Assembly: GCA_022701365.1 (NCBI GenBank)
Contig: JAKUHH010000105.1
Span: 636-19,089 of the forward strand
From: Mycocentrospora acerina
Taxonomy: Eukaryota > Ascomycota > Dothideomycetes > Pleosporales
Reading direction: 5' to 3'
Length of the DNA: 18,454 bases
In this document: positions 8,677 to 18,401 of the stretch, one piece after another
Layout of the letters: the number at the start of each line of letters is the position of its first letter
Position numbering within the stretch: position 1 is the stretch's first letter
Notes under the pieces: generated by a model
Told to the model about the DNA's origin: nothing
Databases searched by the model: none
Seen by the model: the letters and a program-made list of their open reading frames with translations, nothing else
Position numbers and translations under genes: made by a program

Positions 8677-9232
8677 AATGCTTATTCTAGCGCAGACATT
8701 TTAAATGCTCCTATATCTAAATAAAAAGAGAAATTATATTTCTGCAATATAATATAAGAAAAAGATAAGAAACTTAACAGTCTCTTTTAGAAATAGCATT
8801 TACTAGAAAAGTAGACCTAATTCTAGTGCAAGAATCTAGCATATAGCTAAAGAAGCAGAATAAGTAGTTCTTACTATAATACCTTGCTTATACTCTAGTT
8901 TTACTAGAAACTATTAGAAGGCCTAAGACTGCAATCTATATCTTCACTAAAACTAGCCTAAAGTATAGCTTAAGGCTAGATATAAGTAAAAATATAGATT
9001 TAATAGTTCTAAAAATAATAGGCTCAGCAAAAGATTTTCTTTTAAAAAAATTTTAAAATAAAAAAAAATTAGTAGCAGACTTTAAAATATAGTTTAATAG
9101 TTAAAAGACTGTGCAAAGACTGCTCTTAAGCCTAGATTTATAATAACCTTTTTTACTAGCAGGTAAATTTAAAAGCTACTATACTTAGCAGAATACTACT
9201 ATATAAACCCATAATCTAGAGGTTAAGTAGCT
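8677..9232 (+). pseudogene. LINE ORF2 fragment, copy A (endonuclease N-terminal part)
   Basis: This begins after the A-run with the same reading as copy C (AYSSADILNAPISK and onward) and carries the first two-thirds of the APE-type endonuclease. It contains stops and several A/T-rich replacements. The GDFN catalytic strand of copies C and D is degraded here (ggtaaattt in place of ggtgatttt, about 9160). The fragment ends at 9232 where the leader of copy B starts. Confidence 0.75.
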
Positions 9233-9236
9233 GAAA

Positions 9237-9433
9237 AAACACCAACTTTGCCTTTTTCAGCGCGTCTGTTCTGACGCCTGCGGCATCAATATTCCATTAG
9301 ATATCATCTCAATACACATCAGACAGTCTCTCCTCTAATTTCTAGAGCCCTAGGGCCTAGGGTAGTGGTTTGCAGCTAGGTTGCAATCTTGCAATTTTGC
9401 AACGTTGATTTTTTAACGTTTAACGCTTAGACT
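9237..9433 (+). promoter_or_regulatory. LINE 5' leader, copy B
   Basis: The 197-bp leader is co-linear with those of A and C without indels. It differs from copy C at only a handful of bases in the first 120, most of them CpA to TpA or TpG to TpA (for instance ccattag for ccatcag, ggtagtgg for ggtggtgg). Confidence 0.7.
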
Positions 9434-11104
9434 ATAACTACACTAGAACGTTAAGAGGCTAGAAATAGCCCTCCTGCTAACACTAGAAACAGACCCTAAC
9501 TACCTAATTTCTAATTTCTTAGAAATAGAGCTAGGGCTAGTCCTAGCCCTAGCCCTAGCAACAGGCCTAATACTAGAGCAACTAACCCCTATACTATACT
9601 CTACTTAGATAAGGAAGAAATAGTAGAAAGTAAAGATAAGCTAGCTTCTAACATTAATATAGAACAAGAGCCTAGAGCTTTAAAAAAACAAACAACAGAG
9701 CAACGCTTACTAAAAAAGACAGTTTAAAAAAGGCTATTAATCTAGATAAGCACTACTAAATAGAAAAAGAGGTAGGAATACCTAATTAAACAAGGTATTA
9801 AAGCTTTTTAAAATGCACTACTTCTTAGTGTAGATAACAATACTAGAGTAGCTACTAAAGAGCTGCTAGCTTAAGCAGAAGTAGTAGTAGAAGGCAGGCT
9901 TATCTGCAACTACGCTGCTACTTAGGAGCTAGTAAGAGACATAAAAGCTATTTAAATTTAATTACAACAATAACACAAAAACAATACAAACTAACACTAA
10001 AAAAACACAGAAAATGCAGCAAATGACAACAAAAATAACACAAAATTATAGGCTTAAGTAGCAGGCCTAGCAGACTCTGCTTTTGCTACTAACAGCAATA
10101 ACAACAACAAAAATACTTAAAAAACTTAAAAAATAAAAAAACAACACTTGTAAGCTGCTCTAGAGCAGCAAAAGCAAAAGGAGCTAATAATGCTTACAAA
10201 CTAAGATTTTTAATGTAGCTTAAATGTACCGCAGCAAAAAGATGCTCTAAATACCTCTCTAGCTGCTATTATAAACAAAGCACCTGTAATACCTATAATT
10301 AGCTATACTACTAACAACAACGTTGTTATTACAATAACAGACACATACAACGCTGATTTTTTGCTACAAAATTAGGATAGCTAGACTCCTAGCCTCCTAT
10401 TTTAATACTAAAAGATTTAGAAATTAGAGAGCTAGATATAAGTAGTAGCTTACTACGTCTATGCACATAATAAGTTTTTACTAAACCTAGCTCTTCTAAA
10501 AATAGAAATAGAAACATTTAATAATGTTATTATACAAGGCAACCCTAGGTAGCTAACACCTATAGATAAACTAAAAAAACTAAGCAGCTTTGCCTCTAAT
10601 AAGAGATATAGCTCTATTATTTTTGCAGTTAAAAATTAACAAGAGTGCAACGCACTACTTGCTAGAAAATTACTAGCTATTGCAAGAGAAAGAGCTAAAA
10701 TTGTAGCTTATAAAACACCTAGTATAGCTAAGCTCTGCTTAAATTGCTATAAGCAATAGCACATAAAAGATAGCTGCAAAGAAATAGGCTGCAAACACTA
10801 CAGCTTAGAGCACTACACAAAAGACTATGCTAGCTGCAAAGATTGCAACATAACAGGCAGCCTATGCTAACACTAATCTCCTATCTTCAGAAACTGCAAA
10901 GGAGAATATATAGTAATAAGCTATAGGTATAGTTATAGGCTATCTAAAAACACACTAAACACAGAAGCAACAGAGATAAACACTACTACTACTAGCCCTG
11001 GTGTTAACACTGCTGCTAATTCTAATGCTAATGCTAATGCTGCTGCTAGAAATAGCAATAGCAATAGCAACAACACTACTACTCCTCTAGTAAACACACT
11101 ATAA
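9434..11104 (+). pseudogene. LINE ORF1 pseudogene, copy B
   Basis: Start codon position 9434-9436 is ATA and the terminal TAA is 11102-11104. The span is a multiple of three (557 codons with the stop), so the copy is in frame throughout and is broken only by stops. A zinc-knuckle block lies at about 10735-10930 with most Cys kept. Low-complexity Asn/Thr/Ala-rich coding repeats (aatgctaatgct, aatagcaatagc) lie at about 10980-11090. The -1 relation between this frame and the following endonuclease frame is the same as in copy C. Confidence 0.82.
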
Positions 11105-11115
11105 GTACATAAAAA

Positions 11116-11514
11116 AATGCTTATTTTAGCACAGATATTTTAAATGCTCTTATATCTAAAAGAAAAGGAGAAATTGTGTTTCTACAACACAATGTAGGAA
11201 AAAGACAAGAAACTTAATAATCTCTCTTAGAAATAGCGTTTGCTAGAAAAGCAGACCTAATTCTAGTGCAAGAACCTAGCGTGTGGCTAGATAGGCAGGA
11301 TAAGTAGTTTTCACTACAACACCCTGCTTATACTCTAGTTTTACTAGAAACTATTAAAAGGCCTAGGACTGCTATCTATGTCTACACTAAAACTAGTCTA
11401 AAGCATAGCTTAAGGCTAGATATAAGTAAAGATGCAGATTTAACAGTTCTAGAGATAACAGGCTTAGCAGAAGATTTTCTTCTGCTTAACCTTTAAAAAT
11501 AGGAAAGAATTAGA
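11116..11514 (+). pseudogene. LINE ORF2 fragment, copy B (start of endonuclease)
   Basis: Frame 1 reads NAYFSTDILNALISKRKGEI, then VFLQHNVGKRQET, two stops, SLLEIAFARKADL. This is the N-terminal strand and helix of the APE-type endonuclease, including LVQEP with the metal-binding Glu. It continues to AEDFLL near 11485 and stops where copy C begins. It is preceded by a run of seven A (11111-11117). Confidence 0.78.
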
Positions 11515-11518
11515 GAAA

Positions 11519-11715
11519 AAACACCAACTTTGCCTTTTTCAGCGCGTCTGCTCTGACGCCTGCGGCATCAATATTCCATCAGATATCATCTTAACACACA
11601 TCAGACAGTCTCTCCTCTAATTTCTAGAGCCCTAGGGCCTAGGGTGGTGGTTTGCAGCTAGGTTGCAATCCTGCAATTTTGCAACGTTGATTTTTTAACG
11701 TTTAACGCTCAGACC
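11519..11715 (+). promoter_or_regulatory. LINE 5' leader, copy C
   Basis: This is the least mutated version of the 197-bp leader. It runs from aaacaccaactttgcc to the base before the ATG. It contains cagcgcgtctg and gacgcctgcggc, unusually CpG-rich for this window, then the ccctaggg palindrome pair and a stretch with three tgcaa units followed by aacgtt and aacg units. If the element was expressed, an internal promoter would be expected here. Confidence 0.7.
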
Positions 11716-13419
11716 ATGACTACACCAGAACGTCAAGAGGCTAGAAATAGCCCTCCTGCTAACACTAGAAATAGACCCTAACCACCTGATTTCTAATTTC
11801 CTAGAAATAGAGCTAGGGCTAGTCCTAGCCCTAGCCCTAGCAACAGGCCTAATACTAGAGCAGCTAACCCCTATGCTATACTCTACTCAGATAAGGAGGA
11901 GATAGCAGAGAGTGAAGATAAGCTAGCTTCTAACATTAATGTAGAACAAGAGCTTAGAGCTTTAAAAATACAAACAACAGAGCAACGCTCACTAAAAAAG
12001 ACAGTTTAAAAAAGGCTATCAATCTAGATAAGCACTGCTAAGCAGAAAGAGAGGTAAGAATACCTAATTAAACAAGGTATTAAAGTTTTTTAAGATGCAC
12101 TATTACTTAGTGCAGACAACAATACTAGAGTAGCTACTAAAGAGCTACTAGCTCAAGCAGAAGCAGTAGTAGAAGGCAGGCTTATCTGCAACTATGCTGC
12201 TACTCAGGAGCTAGTAAGAGACGTAAAAGCTATTCAAATTTAATTGCAACAACAACACAAAAACACTACAAACTAACAACAAAAAAACACAGAAAATGCA
12301 GTAAATAACAACAATAACAACAAAAACAACAAAAACAACACAAAATTATAGGCTTAAGTAGCAGGCCTAGCAGACTCTGCTTTTGCTACTAACAGCAACA
12401 ACAACAACAAAAATACACAAAAAACTTAAAAAACAAAAAAACAACACTTGCAAGCTGCTCTAGAGCAGCAAAAGCAAAAAGAGCTAACTTTACTTACAAA
12501 CAAAGATTTTTAACAAAGCTTAAATATACTGCAGCAGAGAGATGCTATAAATGCTGCTCTAGCTGCGATTATAAACAACGCTCTTGTAGTAGCTAGAATT
12601 AGCTATACTACTAATAACAACATTGTTATTACAACAACAGACGCCTACAACGCTGATTTTTTGCTTTAAAATTAGGACAGCTAGATTTCTAGCCTCCTAT
12701 TTTAATACTAAAAGATCTAGAAATCAGAGAGCTAGATTTAAGTAGTAGCTTACTACGTCTATGCACATAATGAGTTTTTACTAAACCTAGCTCTTCTAAA
12801 AACAGAAATAGAAATATTTAATAATATTACTATACAAGGCAACCCTAGGTGGCTAACACCTATAGCAAAACTAAGAAAACTAAGCAGCCTTGCCCCTAAT
12901 AAGAGATATAGCTCTATTGTCTTTGCAGTTAAAAATTAACAAGAGTGCAACGCACTAATTACTAGAAAATCACTAGCTATTACAGGAGAAAAAGCTAAAA
13001 TAGTAGCTTATAAAATACCTAGTATAGCAAAGCTTTGCCTAAACTGCTATAAGTAAGGGCATACAAAAGATAGCTGCAAAGAAATAGGCTGCAAATTCTG
13101 CAGCTTAGAGCACTATACAAAAGATTATATAAGCTGCAAAGATTGTAGCACAACAGGTAGTCTATGCCAGCACTAATCTCCTACTTGCAGAAATTGCAAA
13201 GGAGAGTATATAGCAACAAGTTATAGGTGTAGCGATAGACTATTAAAAAATAGAGAAGCAGCAGAAATAAACACTACTGCTAGTACTAATACTAATACTA
13301 GTACTACTACAAGCCCTAGTGTTAACACTGCTGCTAATACTACTGCTAATGCTGCTGCTAGAAATAGTAATAGAAATAGCAACAATAATACTACTACTCT
13401 ACTAGTTATAACACTATAA
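11716..13419 (+). pseudogene. LINE ORF1 (RNA-binding, multi-zinc-knuckle), copy C
   Basis: ATG 11716-11718 begins MTTPERQEARNSPPANTR. TAA 13417-13419 ends a reading of 567 codons with no net indel but many stops. Segments: an Arg/Ser/Pro-rich N-terminus; a Glu/Lys helical part (residues about 60-160); an Asn/Gln-rich linker (about 175-211); zinc knuckles (about 441-505); a Thr/Asn/Ala-rich tail (about 519-561). Knuckle 1 is CX2CX4HX4C (13036, 13045, 13060, 13075). Knuckle 2 is CX2CX3HX4 with the last Cys now Tyr (13090, 13099, 13111, 13126). Knuckle 3 has Cys 13186 and 13195, Tyr at 13207 where a His is expected, and Cys 13228. Such CCHC ORF1 proteins bind element RNA in Tad1- and Jockey-like LINEs. 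All defects seen are transitions. Confidence 0.85.
12243..12345 (+). repeat. CAA/AAC-rich coding repeat in LINE ORF1, copy C
   Basis: This imperfect run of caa and aac triplets encodes an Asn/Gln/Lys-rich linker in ORF1. The many CpA steps are nearly all unmutated here. The same tract in copy A (about 7530-7620) is largely TAA- and TTA-like. That contrast is one of the clearest signs that A has been mutated more than C. Confidence 0.75.
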
Positions 13420-13430
13420 GTACACAAAAA

Positions 13431-15277
13431 AACGCCTATTCTAGCACAGACATTTTAGATGCTCTTATATCTAAAAGAAAAGGAGAAATTGTGTTTCTAC
13501 AACACAATGTAGAAAAAAGACAAGAAACTTAATAATCTCTCTTAGAAATAGCATTTGCTAGAAAAGCAGACCTAATTCTAGTGCAAGAACCTAGCGTGTA
13601 GCTAGATAGGCAGGATAAGTAGTTCTTACTACAACACCTTGCCTATACTCTAGTCTTACTAGAAACTATTAGAAGGCCTAGGACTGCTATCTATGTCTAC
13701 ACTAAAACTAGCTTAAAGTATAGCTTAAGGTTAGATATAAGTAAAGACGCAGATTTAACAGCTCTAGAAATAACAGGCTTAGCAGAAGATTTTCTTCTGC
13801 TAAACTTTTATAATAAGAAAGAATTAGCAGCAGATTCTAAAACACAGTCTAACAGTTAAAAGACTATGCAAAGGCTGCTCTTAAGCCTAGATTTAAAACA
13901 ACAACCTTTTTTACTAGCAGGTGATTTTAATAGCTACCACGCATGGTAGAACACTGCTATACAAAACCCTAATCTAGAGGCTAAGCAGCTAGTAGAGTAG
14001 CTAGAAAGGCATAATTACTAGCTGCTAAACACTAACTAGGAGCAAATGTTCTATATGTCTAACTTTAGAGCTAAGTTAGTAATTAACTTAGCTTTTAGTG
14101 CAGGCTTTAGAAATAGCCCCTAAGAAAATTAGCAGAAGGGCAAGGACACTAGATCTGACTACATACTAATTAGCTACTCTGCTATTTCTACACAAGCAAT
14201 GTATTTAAATCCTATTTTAGATCTACCTTATGCTTTAGAAAAAGCAGACTAGGAAATCTTTAATAAAGAGCTTGCTCTAAGATTTACTTTAAATAAAATA
14301 CAACAAAAGCTTCTAGAAATAGAGGCTTTAACAAAACAACAACAGCTAGAGGACCTAGAAATATCAGCTAGCCTGACTAGAAAAATTAATAGTATAGCAG
14401 AGCTATTTACTTTAACTATTTAAGCAGCATCTAATAAATCTATCTCTAAGCTAAAGCTAAGCGTAAGGTTAAAGCCTTAGTAGAGCAAAGAGCTAGCAAA
14501 TTAGAGGAAACTCTATAGCAAAGCCTTGCAACGCTACCTTTTACGCCTTAGCTTAAAAAATAAAACAAAAGCAAATAGGCTACGCAATAGCTATTTAAAA
14601 AATATAAAAATAGCAAAAACAGAGCACTGGAATCTATTTCTGCAAAAAGCACAAGGAAAAGATGTTTTTAAGGCTTTTAACTACACAAAAGAAAGAACAG
14701 TTAGAACAGTCCCTCCTCTGTAATACACAATAGGAGGAGAAACTTTAGTAGTAAAGGAGTTTAGTGAGCAGTGTACTGCTTTTAGTACTACACTGTTTTC
14801 TAGTCTACCTAGCTCTACAGTCTCTCTAGATTAGACTAACTACAAGCAAAACAAAGCCTAGGCCTAGCCTAAGAAACTAGACAAAATAGAGGTGTACAAT
14901 GCTATATTTTCTAGCTCTTAGAAAAAGGCTCCTAGCACAGACAAACTATCTTTTGTAATTATCTAAAAAGCTTATTAAAAACAAACTCTAGAATTTGTGT
15001 TACTATACTAAATTCTATTTGCTATAGGTTATTACCCTTAATGCTAGTAACAGGCAATAGGGGTTATATTACCTAAAGCAAATAAAAAGGACTACTTACA
15101 ACTTAAGTCCTATAGAGTTATATTACTGTTAAACTGCTTAGGCAAAGCATTTAAAAAAATGCTAGCTACAAGGCTTAGTTACCTAGCAGAAATAGGAGAT
15201 CTCCTTTAGCCTACTTAAATAGGCAGCAGAAAGCAGAAATTAGCACTAGACGCTTGCCTATTACTACAATTAAAAGT
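13431..15277 (+). pseudogene. LINE ORF2 (endonuclease and RT fingers), copy C
   Basis: Frame 3 throughout. The APE-type endonuclease (about 13443-14200) shows VFLQHNVEKRQE, LILVQEPSV, then GDFNSYHAW, stop, at 13920 on, LLNTN, and RSDYILISY at 14151 on. In the last motif the catalytic His of S-D-H is Tyr at 14160-14162 (CAC to TAC). The linker holds KP, stop, stop, SKELAN near 14470 (a 'KPWW' site with both TGG now TAG) and an open stretch 14526-14723 ending TKERTVRTVPPL, a block conserved before RT in Tad1-like LINEs. RT begins at about 14871 (KKLDKIEVYNAIFSSS) and continues through IGVILPKANKKDY and SYRVILLLNCLGKAFKKMLA before the break at 15277. It would nick target DNA and prime reverse transcription there. 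This copy is inactive. Confidence 0.88.
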
Positions 15278-15280
15278 ATA

Positions 15281-18183
15281 CAACACCCTGCCTATACTCT
15301 AGTTTTACTAGAAACAATTAGAAGGCCTAGGACTGCTATCTATGTCTACACTAAAACTAGCCTAAAGTATAGCTTAAGGTAAAATATAAGTAAAGATGCA
15401 GATTTAATAATTCTAGAAATAACAGGCTTAGCAGAAGATTTTCTTCTGCTAAACCTTTATAATAAAAAAGAATTAGCAGCAGATTCTAAAACACAGTCTA
15501 ATAGTCAGAAGACTGTGCAAAGGCTGCTCTTAAGCCTAGATTTAAAACAACCTTTCTTACTAGCAGGTGATTTTAATAGCCACCACGCGTGGTGGAATAC
15601 TGCTATACAAAATCTAAATCTAGAGGCTAAGCAGCTAGTAGAGTTGTTAGAAAAGCATAATTGTCAGCTGCTAAACACTAACCAGGAGCAAACGTTCTAT
15701 AGGTCTAATCTTAGAGCAAAGTTAGTAATTAATCTAGCTTTTAGTGCAGGCTTTAGAAATAATCCCTAGGAAAATTAGCAGAAGGGCGAGGACACTAGAT
15801 CTGACTACATACTAATTAGCTACTCTGCTATTTCTTTAAATACACAACAAATGTATGTAAACCCTATTTTAGACCTACCTTATGCTTTAGAAAAAGCAGA
15901 CTAGGAAATCTTTAATATAGAGCTTGCTCTAGGGTTTACTACAAATAAAATACAAAAAAAGCTTCTAGAAATAGAGGCTTTAACAAAACAACACCTAAAG
16001 CAGCTAAAGGACCTAGTAATATTAGCTAGCCTAACTAGAAAAATTAATAGTATAGCAGAGCTATTTACTTTAACTATTTAAGCAGCAGCTAATAAATCTA
16101 TTCCTAAGCTAAAGCTAAGCGTAAGGTTAAAGCCTTAGTAGAGCAAGGAGCTAGCAAATTAGAGGAAACTCTATAGCAAAGCCTTGCAATGCTACCTTTT
16201 ACGCCCTAGCTTAAAAAACAAAACAAAAGCAAATAGGCTACGCAACAGCTATTTAAAAAATATAAAAAAAGCAAAAACAGAGCACTAGAATCTATTTCTG
16301 CAAAAAGCACAAGGAAAAGATGTTTTTAAGGCTTTTAACTACACAAAAGAAAGAACAGTTAGAACAGTCCTTCCTCTGCAATATACTACAATAGAAGAAG
16401 AGACTCTAGTTGCAAAGGAGTTTAGTGAGCAGTGTACTGCTTTTAGTACTACACTGTTTTCTAGTCTACCTAGCTCTACAGTCTCTCTAGACTAGAATAA
16501 CTACAAGCAAAACAGAGCCTAGGCCTAGCCTAAGAAACTAGACAAAATAGAGATCTATAACGCTATTTTCTCTAGCTCTTAGAAAAAGGCTCCTAGCACA
16601 GACAAACTATCTTTTGCTATTTTACAAAAAGCTTATTAAGAACAAACTCTAGAATTTGTATTACTATATCAGATTCTATTTACTATAGGCTATCACTCTT
16701 AATGCTAGCAACAAGCAATAGGGGTTATATTACCTAAAGCAAATAAAAAGGACTACTCACAACCTAAGTCCTATAGAGTTATTTTACTATTAAACTGCTT
16801 AGGCGAGGCATTTAAAAAGATACTTGCTACAAGGCTTAGCTACCTAGCAGAAACAGGAGATCTCCTTCAGCCTACTTAAATAGGCGGTAGAAAGCAGAAA
16901 TCAGCACTAGACGCCTGCCTATTACTACAGTCAAAAGTAGAGGCAGGCTAGGCTAGTAAAACAAAGAAGATTACAGGCCTGCTATTTTTAGATGTAAAAG
17001 GAGCCTTTAACTACGTTGCTACTAATCAATTGCTAGCAATGTGTAAGAAATTAAGGTTGCCTTTAGCATTTATTAGGTAGGTTAAGTATTTTCTAAGCAA
17101 TAGATTTTTACAACTAAAATTTAACAACAATACACAAGCACTAGAGAGAATTAAGATAGGCATACCTTAAGGATCTCCTATATTGCCTATCTTATTTCTA
17201 ATCTATATTAGAGATATTTGCAAGCCTAGGCCTGCTACATTTAATTTCTCTTATTTAGATAATATAGCAATAGGAGCAACAGCAACAACAGCAGGAAAAG
17301 TAGTAGAAATACTAGAAAAAACTGCTAAGGCTATGCTTCTAGAAGTAAAAGAAAGTGCTATTAAATTTAAAGTTTCTAAAACAGAGCTCTTATTTGCTAG
17401 CAAAAAAAGAATAGCAGAAACAGAGACTCTACTAATAGGAAATAAGACTATCTATCCTAGCTCTCTAGTTAGGTAGCTAGGCTTTTTTTTAGATAGAAAG
17501 CTCTCTTATAAGCAATATATGCAAAACAAGGTTGCTACAGCACAACAAGCCTTCTATAGCCTACAAAGGCTAGGCAATACACAAAAAGGCCTTAGTATGT
17601 AAGCAACTAGACTGCTATATATTTCTTATGTTTAGTCTATTGCAGACTACAGCACGCAATTGTAGTAGAAAAAAGGAAATAAAGGACTGCTACGCTATTA
17701 ACAAACAATGCAAAACACTGCATTAAGACAAATACTAGGTGCTTTTAAAGGGTCTCCTATAAAAGCACTAGAAATAGAAGTAGCTATCTTACCTTTAAAG
17801 ATTAAAGCAGAAAAGCTATGCTAGCAATATGCTTTAAGGCTACTAGCTTTTAGTAGCAATTACCCTATTAAGAAAGCTATTAGCAGAGAAAAACAACAAT
17901 AAAAAAACACAAAAAATACACAAAACACAGAAAAACAAACTTAACTTAGCAGACTAGCTAGAAGAACAGAGAAACACTCTAATATAGAAGAAATATCTAT
18001 TCTACTAGCAAAGCTATAGAGCAAGCCTGCAGACTCTTATGCTACTATCTATATTTCTAGAGAAAACAAAGAGGAGACTGCAAAAGCTCACTAAAACTAG
18101 TTACTACAAAAACACAAAAAACAACAACAAAAAAATCAGATAATCCTAGCTACTGCTGCTACTGCTAGAAATAGCAATAGCAA

Positions 18184-18245
<62 letters not shown>
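15281..18245 (+). pseudogene. LINE ORF2 (endonuclease, RT, thumb), copy D
   Basis: Frame 2. The endonuclease is partial from RRPRTAIYVYTKTS (15320), with GDFNSHHAWWNTA intact at 15566 on and RSDYILI (Tyr for the catalytic His at 15806-15808). RT: KKLDKIEIYNAIFSSS (about 16540); the LPKANKKDY fingers motif; motif A LFLDVKGAFNYV with catalytic Asp at 16991-16993; motif B GIP, stop, GSPILPILF at 17159 on (Gln CAA to TAA at 17168-17170); motif C SYLDNIAIG at 17249 on, with first Asp 17258-17260 kept and second Asp now Asn 17261-17263, a T-G to T-A change. The thumb LGFFLDRKLSYK (17475 on, preceding Trp now TAG) and the ALRQILGAFKGSPIKALEIE block (about 17710) match Tad1-clade elements. A Lys/Gln/Asn-rich stretch at 17890-17945 and a Thr run encoded by (ACT)n end it. 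No RNase H domain is reached. Confidence 0.9.
18184..18245 (+). repeat. (ACT)n microsatellite
   Basis: This is an uninterrupted tact-act-act run of 62 bases, about 20 units, directly after aatagcaatagcaa. In the LINE ORF2 frame it encodes Thr. It could be part of the protein's low-complexity tail or the start of a simple-sequence 3' end. The run ends at an ambiguous base. Confidence 0.9.
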
Positions 18246-18246
18246 N
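18246..18246. other. Ambiguous base N (probable assembly join)
   Basis: The only non-ACGT base in the window. It separates a microsatellite end from a sequence that restarts exactly as at 18029. A one-base gap placed between two overlapping contig ends would look like this. Confidence 0.75.
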
Positions 18247-18401
18247 GCAGACTCTTATGCTACTATCTATATTTCTAGAGAAAACAAAGAGGAGACTGCA
18301 AAAGCTCACTAAAACTAGTTACTACAAAAACACAAAAAACAACAACAAAAAAATCAGATAATCCTAGCTACTGCTGCTACTGCTAGAAATAGCAATAGCA
18401 A

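Larger units (their letters stand above)
6825..9232 (+). mobile_element. LINE copy A, 5'-complete, 3'-interrupted, heaviest RIP
   Basis: This copy starts with the same aaacaccaactttgcc 5' end as copies B and C. It has the 197-bp leader, ORF1 and the first part of ORF2. Homology to copy C stops in the endonuclease coding region at 9232, where copy B begins. It is the most mutated of the stack. For example, the ORF1 start codon is ATA, most zinc-knuckle cysteines have become Tyr, and the endonuclease stretch that reads HHAWW in copy D reads Tyr-Tyr-Thr-stop-Gln here. Confidence 0.85.
9233..11514 (+). mobile_element. LINE copy B, 5'-complete, 3'-interrupted, intermediate RIP
   Basis: This second 5'-complete copy follows the last base of copy A directly. 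The joint reads gaaaaaacacc, the same string that starts copy C. It carries the leader, ORF1 and the first part of the endonuclease, and breaks off at about 11513, earlier in the endonuclease than copy A does. Mutation load by eye lies between A and C: the ORF1 start is ATA as in A, but many CAA and CAG codons lost in A are kept. Confidence 0.85.
11515..15277 (+). mobile_element. LINE copy C, longest copy, 5'-complete, cut in RT
   Basis: This copy carries the leader, full-length ORF1 with an ATG start, the full endonuclease, the linker and the fingers part of reverse transcriptase. Homology to copy D breaks off at 15277 after caattaaaagta, where D continues cagtcaaaagta and then gaggcagg. At that point copy D begins in its own endonuclease region. 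It has the fewest RIP-type changes of the 5'-complete copies. ORF1 is in frame 1 and ORF2 in frame 3 over their whole lengths with no net indel. Confidence 0.88.
15278..18245 (+). mobile_element. LINE copy D, 5'-truncated
   Basis: This copy begins inside the endonuclease (tacaacaccctgcctatac; its counterpart in copy B is at about 11323) directly after the RT fingers of copy C. It runs through the endonuclease, linker, whole RT and thumb to an (ACT)n tract. Its 5' truncation is typical of LINE insertion. ORF2 stays in frame 2 from about 15281 to 18245 with stops but no net indel. It is the least mutated copy at many compared sites (for example cagatt, cttcagcct, ttacaaaaa against C's taaatt, ctttagcct, ctaaaaa), though not at all of them. 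Confidence 0.85.

Noticed and set aside
13221..13427. 68-codon minus-strand open frame, Val/Leu-rich
   Set aside because: It is the antisense of the Thr/Asn-coding repeat in LINE ORF1 copy C; it has hydrophobic low-complexity composition only.
13426..13432. Classical -1 slippery heptamer in the A-run
   Set aside because: The A-run and following C are not phased as X-XXY-YYZ in the ORF1 frame, and the conserved TAA lies upstream of it.
6825..15277. CRISPR-like or satellite tandem array
   Set aside because: The repeated units are 2-4 kb LINE copies with coding content and unequal 3' ends, not short regular repeats with spacers.
17183..17476. Separate small protein gene
   Set aside because: It is an open stretch of the LINE RT palm (motifs B to C) between two RIP stops. 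The first codon is TTG inside the motif and not a start.
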